A DNA stretch of 64,000 nt from CAYVWB01 sp964455395. Lineage in GTDB: Bacteria; Desulfobacterota; Desulfovibrionia; Desulfovibrionales; Desulfovibrionaceae. Both the position numbers and the translations under genes were made by a program. Of this stretch, positions 44,219-52,704 are shown in pieces. The DNA lies in NCBI GenBank assembly GCA_964455395.1, contig CAYVWB010000018.1, forward strand, positions 1 to 64,000, in the 5' to 3' direction. The number at the start of each line of letters is the position of its first letter. Within the stretch, counting starts at the first letter, position 1. The notes beneath the pieces are model-generated. The model was not told the origin of the DNA, made no database searches, and worked only from the letters and a program-made list of their open reading frames with translations.

Positions 44219-46567
44219 ATGCAGCGGTATCTACGCTCCCTCGGCGCAAAAGTGATCCTTCTCATGATTGGCGTCTCCCTGGTCGCCTTCGGCGGCCTCT
44301 ATCTCGCCAACGCGCACTGGCAGAAGCAAGCCAGCGTGGAGCTTTTGGAAAACGCCTCGCAGCAAGCGTCCGCCTTGCTCATGGAGGCCGTACGCGGCCC
44401 CATGGCCATGGGCGACGACGCCGGCACCGCTGCGCAGTTCGCCAACCTCGGCGCCCGGTTCCCCGGCATTCAGGCTTATCTGCTGGACTCCGACGGCGAA
44501 GTCACCTACGCCACGCAACCCCACGCCGTCCGCAAGAAGATCACCGCAGCAGTGCGCGCCGACGAACTCGATCCCCTGCTGGAATCCGTGCTGGGCCCCC
44601 CGCGTGAGGCCACGGCGGGACGCGCCGTCGCCATCGACGGGACGCCCTTCTTCCTGGAGCTCACCCGCGTCCCCAATGAGGACTCCTGCCACCATTGCCA
44701 TGGCGACAGCCGCGCCACCCTGGGCGCCATGGTCATGCTCCAGAACGCCGAGCCCGCCTTCGCCCGCATCGACGCCGTGCAACAACGCAGCGCGCTCCTC
44801 TCTCTGGGGGGGATGGCGGTGCTGCTGGTGGTGCTGGGCCTCTTTCTGCGCTACCGTCTGGTGCAGCGCATCCGCGCCCTTGCCGAGACGGCGGACGCCG
44901 TGGAGGAAGGCGAGCTGAACGTCACCTTCCCCACTGCCGGCGACGACGAGCTCGGCCGCCTCGGCAGACGGCTGCAGAGCATGGTGAAATCCATTCGCGA
45001 TCAACTGGAGTACAACCGCGGCGTGCTCCAGAGCATGACAGCGCCCCTCTTCGTCACGGACGCGCAAGGCGTCATCACCTTCTGCAACGAGCCCCTCGCC
45101 AGAGCCTTGGACATGGACCGGGAAGACGTGCTGGGCCGCCGTGGCGGCGAGTTCGTCCGCGATCCCGAAGCAGGCGACGTGGTGGCGCAGGCGCTCGCTT
45201 CCTGCAACGGCCGCGACGGCTTCGTACGGCACAAGCGCAGCGACGACGTCGTGGTCCCCTTGCGCTACGAGATATCCCCCATCTGCGATGCGGAGGGCGA
45301 AGTCACCGGTGTGCTCGGCGTCTTCATGGACCTCACCAGCGAGGAGCAGGAGAAGAACCGCATCCGCGCTCACGGCGAGAACCTCCAACTCGTCGGCGAC
45401 CAGGTGATGGAAGTGGCCAAACGGCTGGCGCGGTCCGCCGAGGAACTCTCCGCGCAAATGGACGACCTGACCGGCGGCGTGGAACACACTGCCCGCCAGA
45501 CGGACGACTTGGCCATGGCCATGGAACAGATGAACGGCGCCATGCTCGAAGTGGCCGGCGGAGCCGGCGAGGTGGCCTCCGAATCCGAAGAAGCCCGCCA
45601 GGTGGCCGCCGAAGGCGGCGAGGAAGTGAAGGAAGCCGTGGCGCGCACCCGCGACGTGGCGGCCCGCGCGGAACGACTCGCCGCCTCCTTGAGCGAGCTG
45701 GACAGCCGCGCCGAAAACATTGGCGCGGTGGTCTCCGTCATCAACGAGATCGCGGACCAGACAAACCTGCTGGCGCTGAACGCCGCCATCGAAGCAGCGC
45801 GCGCCGGCGAGTCCGGCCGTGGTTTCGCCGTGGTGGCGGACGAAGTGCGCAAACTCGCCGAACGCACCATGGGCGCCACCCAGGAAGTGGAAAGCGTGGT
45901 GGGCGAAATCCAGTCGAGCGCGCGCGAAGCCGTCAGCGAAATGAGCGCCACCAAGGAGATCGTGGAGGAAAGCGCGGACCGCGCCGGCAAAGCCGTGCGG
46001 GTGCTGGAGGAAATCGTCTCCCATGCGGACGCCATCGCCAGCAAGGTGCGCAACATCGCGGCGGCTTCGCAGGAACAGTCGGACTCCAGCCAGTCCATGA
46101 ACGCCAACGTCGCGCAGATCAACCAGCGTTCCCAAGACGGCGCGCGCCGCATCGAGGAAGCCAACGCAGCCATCAGCGTGGTGGCGGAAATTTCCAAGAA
46201 CCTTGACCAGCTGGTCGAACTCTTCCGACAAGACCGGCGTTTCTACCCCCGCATCGATCTGCGCGCCTTCAAACTCTCCCACAAGGTGGTGGTGGAACGC
46301 AAAGGCCGCCGCTTCAGCATGGCGCTGGTGGACATCTCCGCCGGCGGCGCCCGGCTGCGCTACCTCCACGAGCAGGACAAAGGCGAGGTGCAACAAGGCG
46401 AAATCGTCACTTTCTTCGGCCAGTTGCGCCGGGATTCCGAATTCCCGGAGTCCATCCAGTCCGAGGTGCGCTGGACTGGCGGGCCGCTCTTCGGCGTCCT
46501 CTTTGCGCGGCCCGTGGATTTGGGCGTGCGCGGCCTCAAGGAGCTGCTGGACGAAGTGCAGGAGTGA
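44219..46567 (+). CDS. Heme c chemoreceptor with PAS and C-terminal PilZ domain
   Basis: Chemoreceptor of 782 residues, DcrA-like. TM1 (about 10-30) leads into a periplasmic domain with one CxxCH heme c site (CHHCH, Cys157-His161). TM2 (about 195-215), HAMP and a PAS domain (about 260-375) follow, then a signalling domain with an intact tip (IADQTNLLALNAAIEAARAG, about 510-530). The last 110 residues are a PilZ domain: RFYPR (RxxxR, about 674-678) and DISAGG (DxSxGG), both needed for c-di-GMP binding. The periplasmic domain resembles DUF3365/Tll0287-type heme domains. It should sense redox state or a gas at the heme and be adjusted by c-di-GMP. The oxygen-defence genes follow on the same strand. 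The ATG at 44219 lacks a strong ribosome-binding site. Confidence 0.93.
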   Translation: MQRYLRSLGAKVILLMIGVSLVAFGGLYLANAHWQKQASVELLENASQQASALLMEAVRGPMAMGDDAGTAAQFANLGARFPGIQAYLLDSDGEVTYATQPHAVRKKITAAVRADELDPLLESVLGPPREATAGRAVAIDGTPFFLELTRVPNEDSCHHCHGDSRATLGAMVMLQNAEPAFARIDAVQQRSALLSLGGMAVLLVVLGLFLRYRLVQRIRALAETADAVEEGELNVTFPTAGDDELGRLGRRLQSMVKSIRDQLEYNRGVLQSMTAPLFVTDAQGVITFCNEPLARALDMDREDVLGRRGGEFVRDPEAGDVVAQALASCNGRDGFVRHKRSDDVVVPLRYEISPICDAEGEVTGVLGVFMDLTSEEQEKNRIRAHGENLQLVGDQVMEVAKRLARSAEELSAQMDDLTGGVEHTARQTDDLAMAMEQMNGAMLEVAGGAGEVASESEEARQVAAEGGEEVKEAVARTRDVAARAERLAASLSELDSRAENIGAVVSVINEIADQTNLLALNAAIEAARAGESGRGFAVVADEVRKLAERTMGATQEVESVVGEIQSSAREAVSEMSATKEIVEESADRAGKAVRVLEEIVSHADAIASKVRNIAAASQEQSDSSQSMNANVAQINQRSQDGARRIEEANAAISVVAEISKNLDQLVELFRQDRRFYPRIDLRAFKLSHKVVVERKGRRFSMALVDISAGGARLRYLHEQDKGEVQQGEIVTFFGQLRRDSEFPESIQSEVRWTGGPLFGVLFARPVDLGVRGLKELLDEVQE

Positions 46568-46977
46568 AGCCGCGGCTGCGCTCCAACGCGGCTGTCGCAT
46601 GCGAGCTTCAATGCCGCCCTGGGGACGTCGTCCCATCTTCCCGACCATCCGCTCCCCCCGTCCACCATCGGGCCGCCCCCCTCGCAGGTCGGCTCCGTCG
46701 TCAACCCCCTCTCCGGAAGAGCTTTTTCCCCACTGCCGCCATCTGGAGCCGCCGCCCTGCGTGTGAAGGCGCGCCCTTTTTGCGCACAAGGCCTTGAATC
46801 GCATGCGTGAACACGCTACGATACTCCCTGGACTGTTCGTGATGCGGCTTGTGGACCACCTGACCGCGCGATGGCTCAGCCGGCCTCTACGGCTCTGGTC
46901 GCCTGCGCGTCGCGGCGCCGTCAGCCTGTCAGAAATCCTCTGAGCCGATTGCACCAACATCTCTGCAGGGAGCGCGC
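46568..46977. other. Intergenic region with promoter
   Basis: 410 bp between the heme chemoreceptor and the rubrerythrin-like gene. It holds the promoter at 46794-46822 and no recognisable gene. Confidence 0.45.
46794..46822 (+). promoter_or_regulatory. Promoter of the rubrerythrin-like gene
   Basis: TTGAAT (46794-46799) and TACGAT (46817-46822) with a 17-base spacer form a good housekeeping promoter, about 155 bp upstream of the start codon. Confidence 0.55.
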
Positions 46978-47547
46978 ATGCAACTTCTCGGAAGCAACAC
47001 CCACACCCGCCTGGCTTGGGCGTTCGTCGCCAAATCCCAGTTGCGCAACCGCCTCGCCTTCATGGGCAAACGCGCCAGAAAGGACGGTTTCGTCAAGATC
47101 GCCCGCGTACTGGAGGAAGCCTCCGAGCACGAACGCGCTCTCGCCTCCCGGCTCTGCAAGCTCTTCGCAGGCGAGACTCTGGAAGCCAGCGTGACCGTAC
47201 GCGCCGAATCCGTGGGAGAGACGCCCGCCAATGTGGACTCGCTGATAGCCGAGTACAACGCCATGGCCGGAGGGCTCATGGAAGCAGCCGCCATGGCCAG
47301 GGAAGAAGGTTTCGGAGAGGCCGCCGCCGTACTGGGCTCCATGGCCAAAGCTGCGGACCAGTTCGCCACTCGGCTCGGCGCTGCGCGAGAGGCTCTGATC
47401 CACGAGGCGTGCTTCGCCAAGGACACCCCCGTGACCTGGCGTTGCCTGAACTGCGGATTCGCCCACGAAGCCGCCGCCGCGCCAGCCATGTGCCCGGCAT
47501 GCGCACACCCGCAGGCTCACTTCGAGGTCTTCGTGGAGGCCTTCTGA
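46978..47547 (+). CDS. Rubrerythrin-like protein with degenerate diiron site
   Basis: 189 residues: a ferritin-like four-helix part (about 1-140) followed by a rubredoxin-type domain (about 148-189, CLNCGFAHE ... CPACAHPQAHFE). The overall match to rubrerythrin is strong (RNRLAFMGKRARKDGFVKIA; MAREEGFGEAAAV). However, by-eye comparison with Desulfovibrio rubrerythrin shows several diiron ligands replaced: the first helix Glu is Lys19 (AKSQ for GESQ), the His of the first ExxH is Leu55, and the second E..H region reads AADQFATR. The rubredoxin iron site is intact. It probably cannot reduce peroxide by the normal route and may work as an electron carrier or scaffold. Start ATG 46978 has GGGAG. 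Confidence 0.85.
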   Translation: MQLLGSNTHTRLAWAFVAKSQLRNRLAFMGKRARKDGFVKIARVLEEASEHERALASRLCKLFAGETLEASVTVRAESVGETPANVDSLIAEYNAMAGGLMEAAAMAREEGFGEAAAVLGSMAKAADQFATRLGAAREALIHEACFAKDTPVTWRCLNCGFAHEAAAAPAMCPACAHPQAHFEVFVEAF

Positions 47548-47667
47548 CGCGGACCACGCCGTCGTCCCTCCTACCCACAATTTTCCTCTTCCCCCCGACG
47601 CATTCACGAAAAACCCAAAGAGCACACCCGCGCCGCCACGTGCCGGCGCAACCAAGGAGACAGCATC

Positions 47668-47829
47668 ATGGAAAAATGGATCTGCGGCATCTGCGGCTGG
47701 GAGTACGACCCCGAAAAAGGCGACCCCGACAACGGCGTGAAGCCCGGCACCGCTTTTGAAGACCTGCCTGACGACTGGGTCTGCCCCGTGTGCGGCGCGC
47801 CCAAGGACGAATTCGTCAAGGCCTCCTAG
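47668..47829 (+). CDS. rub: Rubredoxin
   Basis: Typical 53-residue rubredoxin. Cys6, Cys9, Cys39 and Cys42 (CGICG and CPVCG) bind one iron. WICGICGWEYDPEKGDPDNG and LPDDWVCPVCGAPKDEF are the family signature. It shuttles electrons in the cytoplasm, here most likely to the flavodiiron oxygen reductase encoded 211 bp downstream, the classic Desulfovibrio pair. AAGGAG lies before the ATG at 47668. It is short and easily missed by gene finders. Confidence 0.97.
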   Translation: MEKWICGICGWEYDPEKGDPDNGVKPGTAFEDLPDDWVCPVCGAPKDEFVKAS

Positions 47830-48040
47830 TCGCCTCCGCTCCATCGATCGCCGGCGCCCCGCTCCCGCGGACCTAGCCCGGAGACAACGCGTCTGCGCCC
47901 GGCGCCACAATGCCGGGCTGCAGGCGTTGCGTCCCGGTTTCCCGGCGTGGCGGCGCCCGCTTCGTCGGCAGGTCCCGCCCCGGGCTGCGGTCGACGCGGG
48001 AGCCGAGGGTCCGGCGCAACACCGTTCAAGGAAGGAACCA

Positions 48041-49252
48041 ATGCTACCCCTCGAAATCAAGAAGGATATATACTGGGTCGGCGGCGTGGACTGGAACAGC
48101 CGCGACTTCCACGGCTACTCCCTCTCCCCTTATGGCACCACCTACAACGCCTACCTCGTCAAAGACGAAAAGGTGACGCTTTTCGACACGGTGAAAGCCG
48201 ACTTCGCCGGCGACTTGATGTGCGCCATGGGCCACGTGCTGGAATCGCTGGAAGAGGTGGACTACCTCGTGGTGAACCACCTGGAGCCGGACCACGCCGG
48301 CGCCCTGGACAAGCTGGTGGAAGCCTGCAAGCCCGAGAAGATCTTCACCTCGCCCATGGGCAAGAAAGCCATGGAAACCTACTTCCACAACTGCGGCGAC
48401 TGGCCCGTGGAAGTGGTGGAGACCGGCGGAACCCTGAGCCTGGGCCAACGCACCGTGCATTTTCTGGAAACGAAGATGCTTCACTGGCCCGACTCCATGT
48501 TCAGCTACATCGCCGAGGACAAGGTCCTCATCTCCTCGGACGCCTTCGGGCAGAACATCGCTTCCGTGGAGCGCTTCGCCGACGAGATCGACCGCGACCT
48601 GCTCAAGCGCGTGATGACCGAGTACTACGCCAACATCGTCCTGCCCTACTCGCCCATCGTGCTCAAGATTCTTGACGAAGTGGCGAAGATGGGCATCGAA
48701 GTGGAGTACATCTGCCCAGACCACGGCTTGATGTTCCGCGGCGACGACTGCGCCTTCGCCCTGGAGACCTACCGCGCCTTCGCCGAGCAGAAGCCCACCA
48801 TGAAAGCGCTCGTGGTCTACGACACCATGTGGCATTCCACAGAGAAACTCGCCCACGCCATCATTGAAGGCCTGAAGGACGAAGGCGTCTCCGCGCGGCT
48901 CTACTGGATGAAGGCCAATCACCATAGCCGCGTGATGACGGACATGCTGGGCGCCGGCGCCGTGGTGGTGGGTTCGCCCACGCACAACAACGGCATTCTT
49001 CCGACCATGGCGGGCATGCTGCAGTACATGAAGGGCCTGAAGCCGAAGAACCGCATCGGCGGGGCGTTCGGCTCCTTCGGGTGGAGCGGCGAATCCCCCA
49101 AGCATCTGAAAGGCTGGCTGGACGACATGGGCTTCGAGCAGCCTGAAGAACCCCTGCGGGTGAAGAACGCGCCGACCCACGAGATGCTGGCCGAGGCTGC
49201 GGAGTACGGTCGCAAGATCGGTCGCGCGCTCAAAGCCAAAGTGGAAGGCTAG
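48041..49252 (+). CDS. roo: Rubredoxin:oxygen oxidoreductase (flavodiiron protein)
   Basis: 403-residue flavodiiron protein. It reduces oxygen to water (or nitric oxide to nitrous oxide) with electrons from rubredoxin. The beta-lactamase-like domain carries the diiron ligands: His80, Glu82, Asp84 and His85 in NHLEPDHAG, with further ligands in KMLHWPDSM, SSDAFGQN and CPDHGLMF. The C-terminal flavodoxin-like domain (about 250-400) has VVYDTMWHSTEKLA for FMN phosphate binding, and GSPTHNNGILPT. The ATG at 48041 has GGAAGGAA upstream. The rubredoxin gene before it and cydAB after it form an oxygen-handling set. Confidence 0.96.
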   Translation: MLPLEIKKDIYWVGGVDWNSRDFHGYSLSPYGTTYNAYLVKDEKVTLFDTVKADFAGDLMCAMGHVLESLEEVDYLVVNHLEPDHAGALDKLVEACKPEKIFTSPMGKKAMETYFHNCGDWPVEVVETGGTLSLGQRTVHFLETKMLHWPDSMFSYIAEDKVLISSDAFGQNIASVERFADEIDRDLLKRVMTEYYANIVLPYSPIVLKILDEVAKMGIEVEYICPDHGLMFRGDDCAFALETYRAFAEQKPTMKALVVYDTMWHSTEKLAHAIIEGLKDEGVSARLYWMKANHHSRVMTDMLGAGAVVVGSPTHNNGILPTMAGMLQYMKGLKPKNRIGGAFGSFGWSGESPKHLKGWLDDMGFEQPEEPLRVKNAPTHEMLAEAAEYGRKIGRALKAKVEG

Positions 49253-49771
49253 CCTCTTTCCCTTGCTTCGATCCAGGGGGAACGCCGTATCGTGCAGGGC
49301 GTTCCCCCTGACCTCTCGCTTCCCGCGGCCACGCTGCCCCGCTCTCCCGCTGCCCCGTCGCCACGCTGTCCCTGGCGTGAGCCCCCGCGTGGACCATGCG
49401 GTGGCGACAGTCCTCGCCCTGGCGCGCTTTCGTCGGCAAGCCCAGCGAAAGCACGGCTGCCGCCGGCTCCCTCCACAGACCCGGGTCTCGTCCGGTCCTG
49501 CCTCCGCACCATGCCGCACCGTGTCCTCCTGTCCCTCGTGGAGCGGTCTTTTTGGTGCGCGGGGGTTGCTTTATGCAGTGGTTTCGGTATGGGTAGGTGT
49601 ACTCGTAGAATACCCGTCGGAACGACGCGCCGGCGCCGGGCGCAACGTTTGCGCAGTCTCGCGCGCACGCCTCGGCGGATGACGCGTTGGCCGGCGGTCG
49701 CCTCGCAAGGCTGTCGCGCCACGTTACCGTGGAACGCCGTTCGTTGAACCGCCAATCCCAGGGGGACCCAC
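49253..49771. other. Long intergenic region upstream of cydA
   Basis: 519 bp. It contains the hairpin at 49275-49309 and, about 170-205 bp before cydA, a T-rich patch with TTGCTT and TATGGG 16 bases apart (49566-49593). An inverted repeat GGGTA/TACCC follows at roughly 49591-49615. The patch could be the cydAB control region; no known oxygen-regulator box is certain. Confidence 0.35.
49275..49309 (+). terminator. Strong hairpin after the flavodiiron gene
   Basis: A 12-bp perfect stem, AGGGGGAACGCC (49275-49286) with GGCGTTCCCCCT (49298-49309), and an 11-base loop lie 23 bp after the stop. No U-tract follows, so it may act as a terminator aided by Rho or as an mRNA 3'-end stabiliser. Confidence 0.55.
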
Positions 49772-51097
49772 ATGGACGCCTTGATTCTGTCGCGGCTGCA
49801 GTTCGCCGTGGCGACGTTCTTCCATTTCATCTTCGTGCCCTTGACGTTGGGCCTCTCCATCATCGTGGCGATGATGGAGACGAAATACGTCACCTCCGGC
49901 AATGAGACCTACAAGCGCATGGCGAAGTTCTGGGGCAAGCTTTTCCTCATCAACTTCGCGTTGGGCGTGGTGACGGGCCTCACTCTGGAGTTCCAGTTCG
50001 GCACCAACTGGTCCCGCTACTCCGCGTTCGTGGGCGACATCTTCGGCTCCCTGCTCGCTGTGGAAGCCACGGTGGCGTTCTTTCTGGAGTCCACCATGAT
50101 CGCGGTGTGGATCTTCGGCTGGGAGCGCATCAACAAGAAGCTGCACGCCGGGGCCATCTGGCTGGTGGCCATCGCCGCCAACATGTCGGCGTTCTGGATC
50201 ATCGTGGCCAACGGCTTCATGCAGCACCCCGTGGGCTACGTGCTGCGCAACGGCCGCGCCGAGCTGGACAACTTCTATGAAGTCATCACCAACCCGTTCG
50301 CCTTGCACCAGTACACGCACACGCTCTTCGCCTCGTGGATGCTGGCGGGCTTCTTCGTACTCGGGGTCTCGGCATACCACTTGATGCGCAAGAACGAGGA
50401 AGGTTTCTTCAAAAAGTCGTTCAACTACGGGTTGGGCTTCGCGCTGGTCTTCTCCGTGCTGGTGGCGGCGCAGGGCCACAGCCATGGCAATCACGTGGCC
50501 GAGACGCAACCCACCAAGCTGGCCGCCATGGAGTCGCACTGGGAGACGCAGACCAACGCGCCCATGTACCTGCTCACCATCCCCAACTTCGATGAGACGG
50601 GGAACTTGGTGGAAGCCATCGGCGTACCGTCGCTGCTCTCCATCCTTGCCTTCAACGACCCCGACGCCGAAGTCAAAGGTCTCAACGACTTCCCCCGCGA
50701 CGAACACCCCCCCGTGTGGATCACCTTCCTGAGCTTCCGGATCATGATCTTCCTGGGAATGCTCTTCCCCGTGCTGGCCATCCTCGCCTACCTCTGGCGG
50801 GACCGGCTCGCCGTGGACAAGCAGTGGTTCGCGCGCGTGCTGCTCTACGCCATGCCGTTGCCCCTGGTCGCCATCCAAGCCGGCTGGACCGTGGCCGAGG
50901 TGGGCCGCCAGCCGTGGATCGTGTGGGGGCTCATGCGAACATCGGACGCCGTCTCGCCTGTCACGACGGGGCAGGTCGGCTTCTCCATCATCGTGATCAT
51001 CGCCCTCTATACGTTCCTCGGCGCCGTGGATTTCTACCTGTTGAGACGCGTGGCCGTCTCGGGGCCTCCGAAACCGGCTGACGCCCCGCCCCAATAG
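49772..51097 (+). CDS. cydA: Cytochrome bd oxidase subunit I
   Basis: CydA, 441 residues with about nine membrane helices. It holds hemes b558, b595 and d and oxidises quinol, here menaquinol, while reducing oxygen to water. His18 (FFHFIF) is the expected heme b595 ligand, and HQYTHTLFASW contains the heme b558 His. The paired Glu residues of the proton path are seen in LLAVEATVAFFLEST. GRQPWIVWGLMRT is the family hallmark. The Q-loop is short, as in non-enterobacterial bd oxidases. The ATG at 49772 opens MDALILSRLQFAVATFFH. cydB follows after 41 bp. Confidence 0.96.
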   Translation: MDALILSRLQFAVATFFHFIFVPLTLGLSIIVAMMETKYVTSGNETYKRMAKFWGKLFLINFALGVVTGLTLEFQFGTNWSRYSAFVGDIFGSLLAVEATVAFFLESTMIAVWIFGWERINKKLHAGAIWLVAIAANMSAFWIIVANGFMQHPVGYVLRNGRAELDNFYEVITNPFALHQYTHTLFASWMLAGFFVLGVSAYHLMRKNEEGFFKKSFNYGLGFALVFSVLVAAQGHSHGNHVAETQPTKLAAMESHWETQTNAPMYLLTIPNFDETGNLVEAIGVPSLLSILAFNDPDAEVKGLNDFPRDEHPPVWITFLSFRIMIFLGMLFPVLAILAYLWRDRLAVDKQWFARVLLYAMPLPLVAIQAGWTVAEVGRQPWIVWGLMRTSDAVSPVTTGQVGFSIIVIIALYTFLGAVDFYLLRRVAVSGPPKPADAPPQ

Positions 51098-51138
51098 GCC
51101 AGCGCCGCCATCACGATCAACCACACAAGGAGACGACA

Positions 51139-52144
51139 ATGCTCGAATCCATCTGGTTCCTCCTCTGGGGCGTGCTCTGGTCCATGTATTTCGTCATGGA
51201 CGGGTTCGACCTCGGCATCGGCATGCTCATGCCCTTTCTCGCCAAGAGCGAGCGGGACAGACGCGTGATGTACAACGCACAAGGTCCCTTCTGGGACGCC
51301 AACGAAGTATGGCTCATCACCGCAGGCGGCGTCACCTTCGCTGCTTTCCCGACCGCCTACGGGGTGCTCTTCTCCAGCCTCTACACGCCGCTCATGCTGT
51401 TGCTTTTCGCACTCATCGTGCGGGGCGTCACCTTCGAGTTCCGCCACTTGGAGGAAGGCTCCCGGTGGAAAAAGACCTGGGATTACTGCATGGTGGGCGG
51501 CAGCTTCGTCACGGCGCTCCTGCTGGGCGTCGCCTTCGCCAACATCTTCCGCGGCATCCCCATCGACGCCGAGGGCGTGAACCAGGGCCTCTTCTTCGAC
51601 CTGCTGAACCCCTTCGGCCTGGTCGGCGGCGTCTGCTTCGTGCTCATCTTCTGCTACCACGGGTCGCTCTGGCTCTCCGTGAAGGCCTCCGACGAGCTGC
51701 AACTGCGCGCCGAGAAAACAGCGCGTGGTCTGTGGTGGGTCATCCTCCTCGGCGTCGTGCTCTTCCTCACGGCTTCGGGGCTCTTCACTTCCCTGTACGA
51801 CAACTACCTGAGCTTCCCGCCGCTCTTCCTGATCCCCCTTGGCGCGGCTGCGTTCCTGGTGATGTCCAAGCGAGCCATGGGGAAAGACAACTACATGCGC
51901 GCCTTCATCTACTCGGGCGCCTTCATCGTCTGCGTGGCGTTCTTCGGGCTGGCCGGCATCTACCCGGCGCTCCTGCCCTCCAGCATTGCGGACGAGTTCT
52001 CCATGACCATCTACAATTCGGCCTCCAGCACGCTGACCCTGCAGATCATGCTCGGCGTGACGCTGGTCATGGTGCCCATCATCCTGGCGTACCAATTCCT
52101 TGTCTACCGCAAGTTCAGCTTCCGGCTGCGCCGCGACGAGGACA
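51139..52144 (+). CDS. cydB: Cytochrome bd oxidase subunit II (3' end in assembly gap)
   Basis: CydB, complete except for the last few codons, which fall in the run of N at 52145-52244. It has eight or nine membrane helices. Typical parts are WSMYFVMDGFDLGIGMLMPF, WDANEVWLITAGG, RGVTFEFRH and the C-terminal VTLVMVPIILAYQFLVYRKF. A second copy of the 3' end beyond the gap reads on as RRDEDIYS then stop, so the true product is very likely 339 residues. AAGGAG precedes the ATG at 51139. CydB supports CydA in the quinol oxidase. No cydX-like gene can be called because of the repeats. Confidence 0.94.
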
Positions 52145-52244
52145 NNNNNNNNNNNNNNNNNNNNNNNNNNNNNNNNNNNNNNNNNNNNNNNNNNNNNNNN
52201 NNNNNNNNNNNNNNNNNNNNNNNNNNNNNNNNNNNNNNNNNNNN
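52145..52244. other. Assembly gap (100 N)
   Basis: A run of 100 N inside the cydB tandem repeat. The size looks like a fixed placeholder rather than a measurement. Confidence 0.95.
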
Positions 52245-52430
52245 CCGGTCGGAATCACTCCGGCCGGGGCCTTCCTGATGCTGCGCGGTCGACCGTCAAA
52301 CTCGGCGTGACGCTGGTCATGGCGCCCATCATCCTGGCTTACCAATTCCTTGTCTACCGCAAGTTCAGCTTCCGGCTGCGCCGCGACGAGGACATCTACT
52401 CCTGATCCGCAACGACGCGGCTCATGCGCA

Positions 52431-52461
52431 GGCCCCGGTCGGAATCACTCCGGCCGGGGCC
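52431..52461 (+). terminator. cydB terminator hairpin (repeated copy)
   Basis: GGCCCCGGTCGG (52431-52442) pairs with CCGGCCGGGGCC (52450-52461), twelve pairs with one G-T, with little U following. A matching partial copy lies at 52245-52271. It is probably the cydAB terminator, carried along in the duplication. Confidence 0.5.
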
Positions 52462-52704
52462 TTCCTGATGCTGCGCGGTCGACCGTCAAGCTCGGCGTGA
52501 CGCTGGTCATGGCGCCCATCATCCTGGCGCACCAATTCCTTGTCTACCGCACGTTCAGCTTCCGGCTGCGCCAATCCACGAGCAGCGGCCGACGCCTGGA
52601 ACGCGAGAGGCGCGGTCCGCCCGCATGGAACGAACCGCGCCCGTAGCGCGTGAGGCGCAGGCCCCGGTGAATCGTGATTGGTGTGGCGAGAGGAGTGAGC
52701 GGGT

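Larger units (their letters stand above)
52051..52580 (+). repeat. 190-bp tandem repeat of the cydB 3' end and terminator
   Basis: The last 95 bases of cydB plus about 95 bases downstream recur with a 190-bp period: the CCGGTCGGAATC motif stands at 52245 and again at 52435. Copy 1 is the cydB end, copy 2 covers 52245-52434 with the intact stop, and copy 3 (from 52435) decays after about 52570. The N run sits at the junction of copies 1 and 2. If the period holds, the gap represents only 40 bases. Confidence 0.85.

Noticed and set aside
52350..52646. A 98-codon frame downstream of cydB
   Set aside because: It is made from the duplicated cydB tail and terminator, so it is repeat debris and not a gene.
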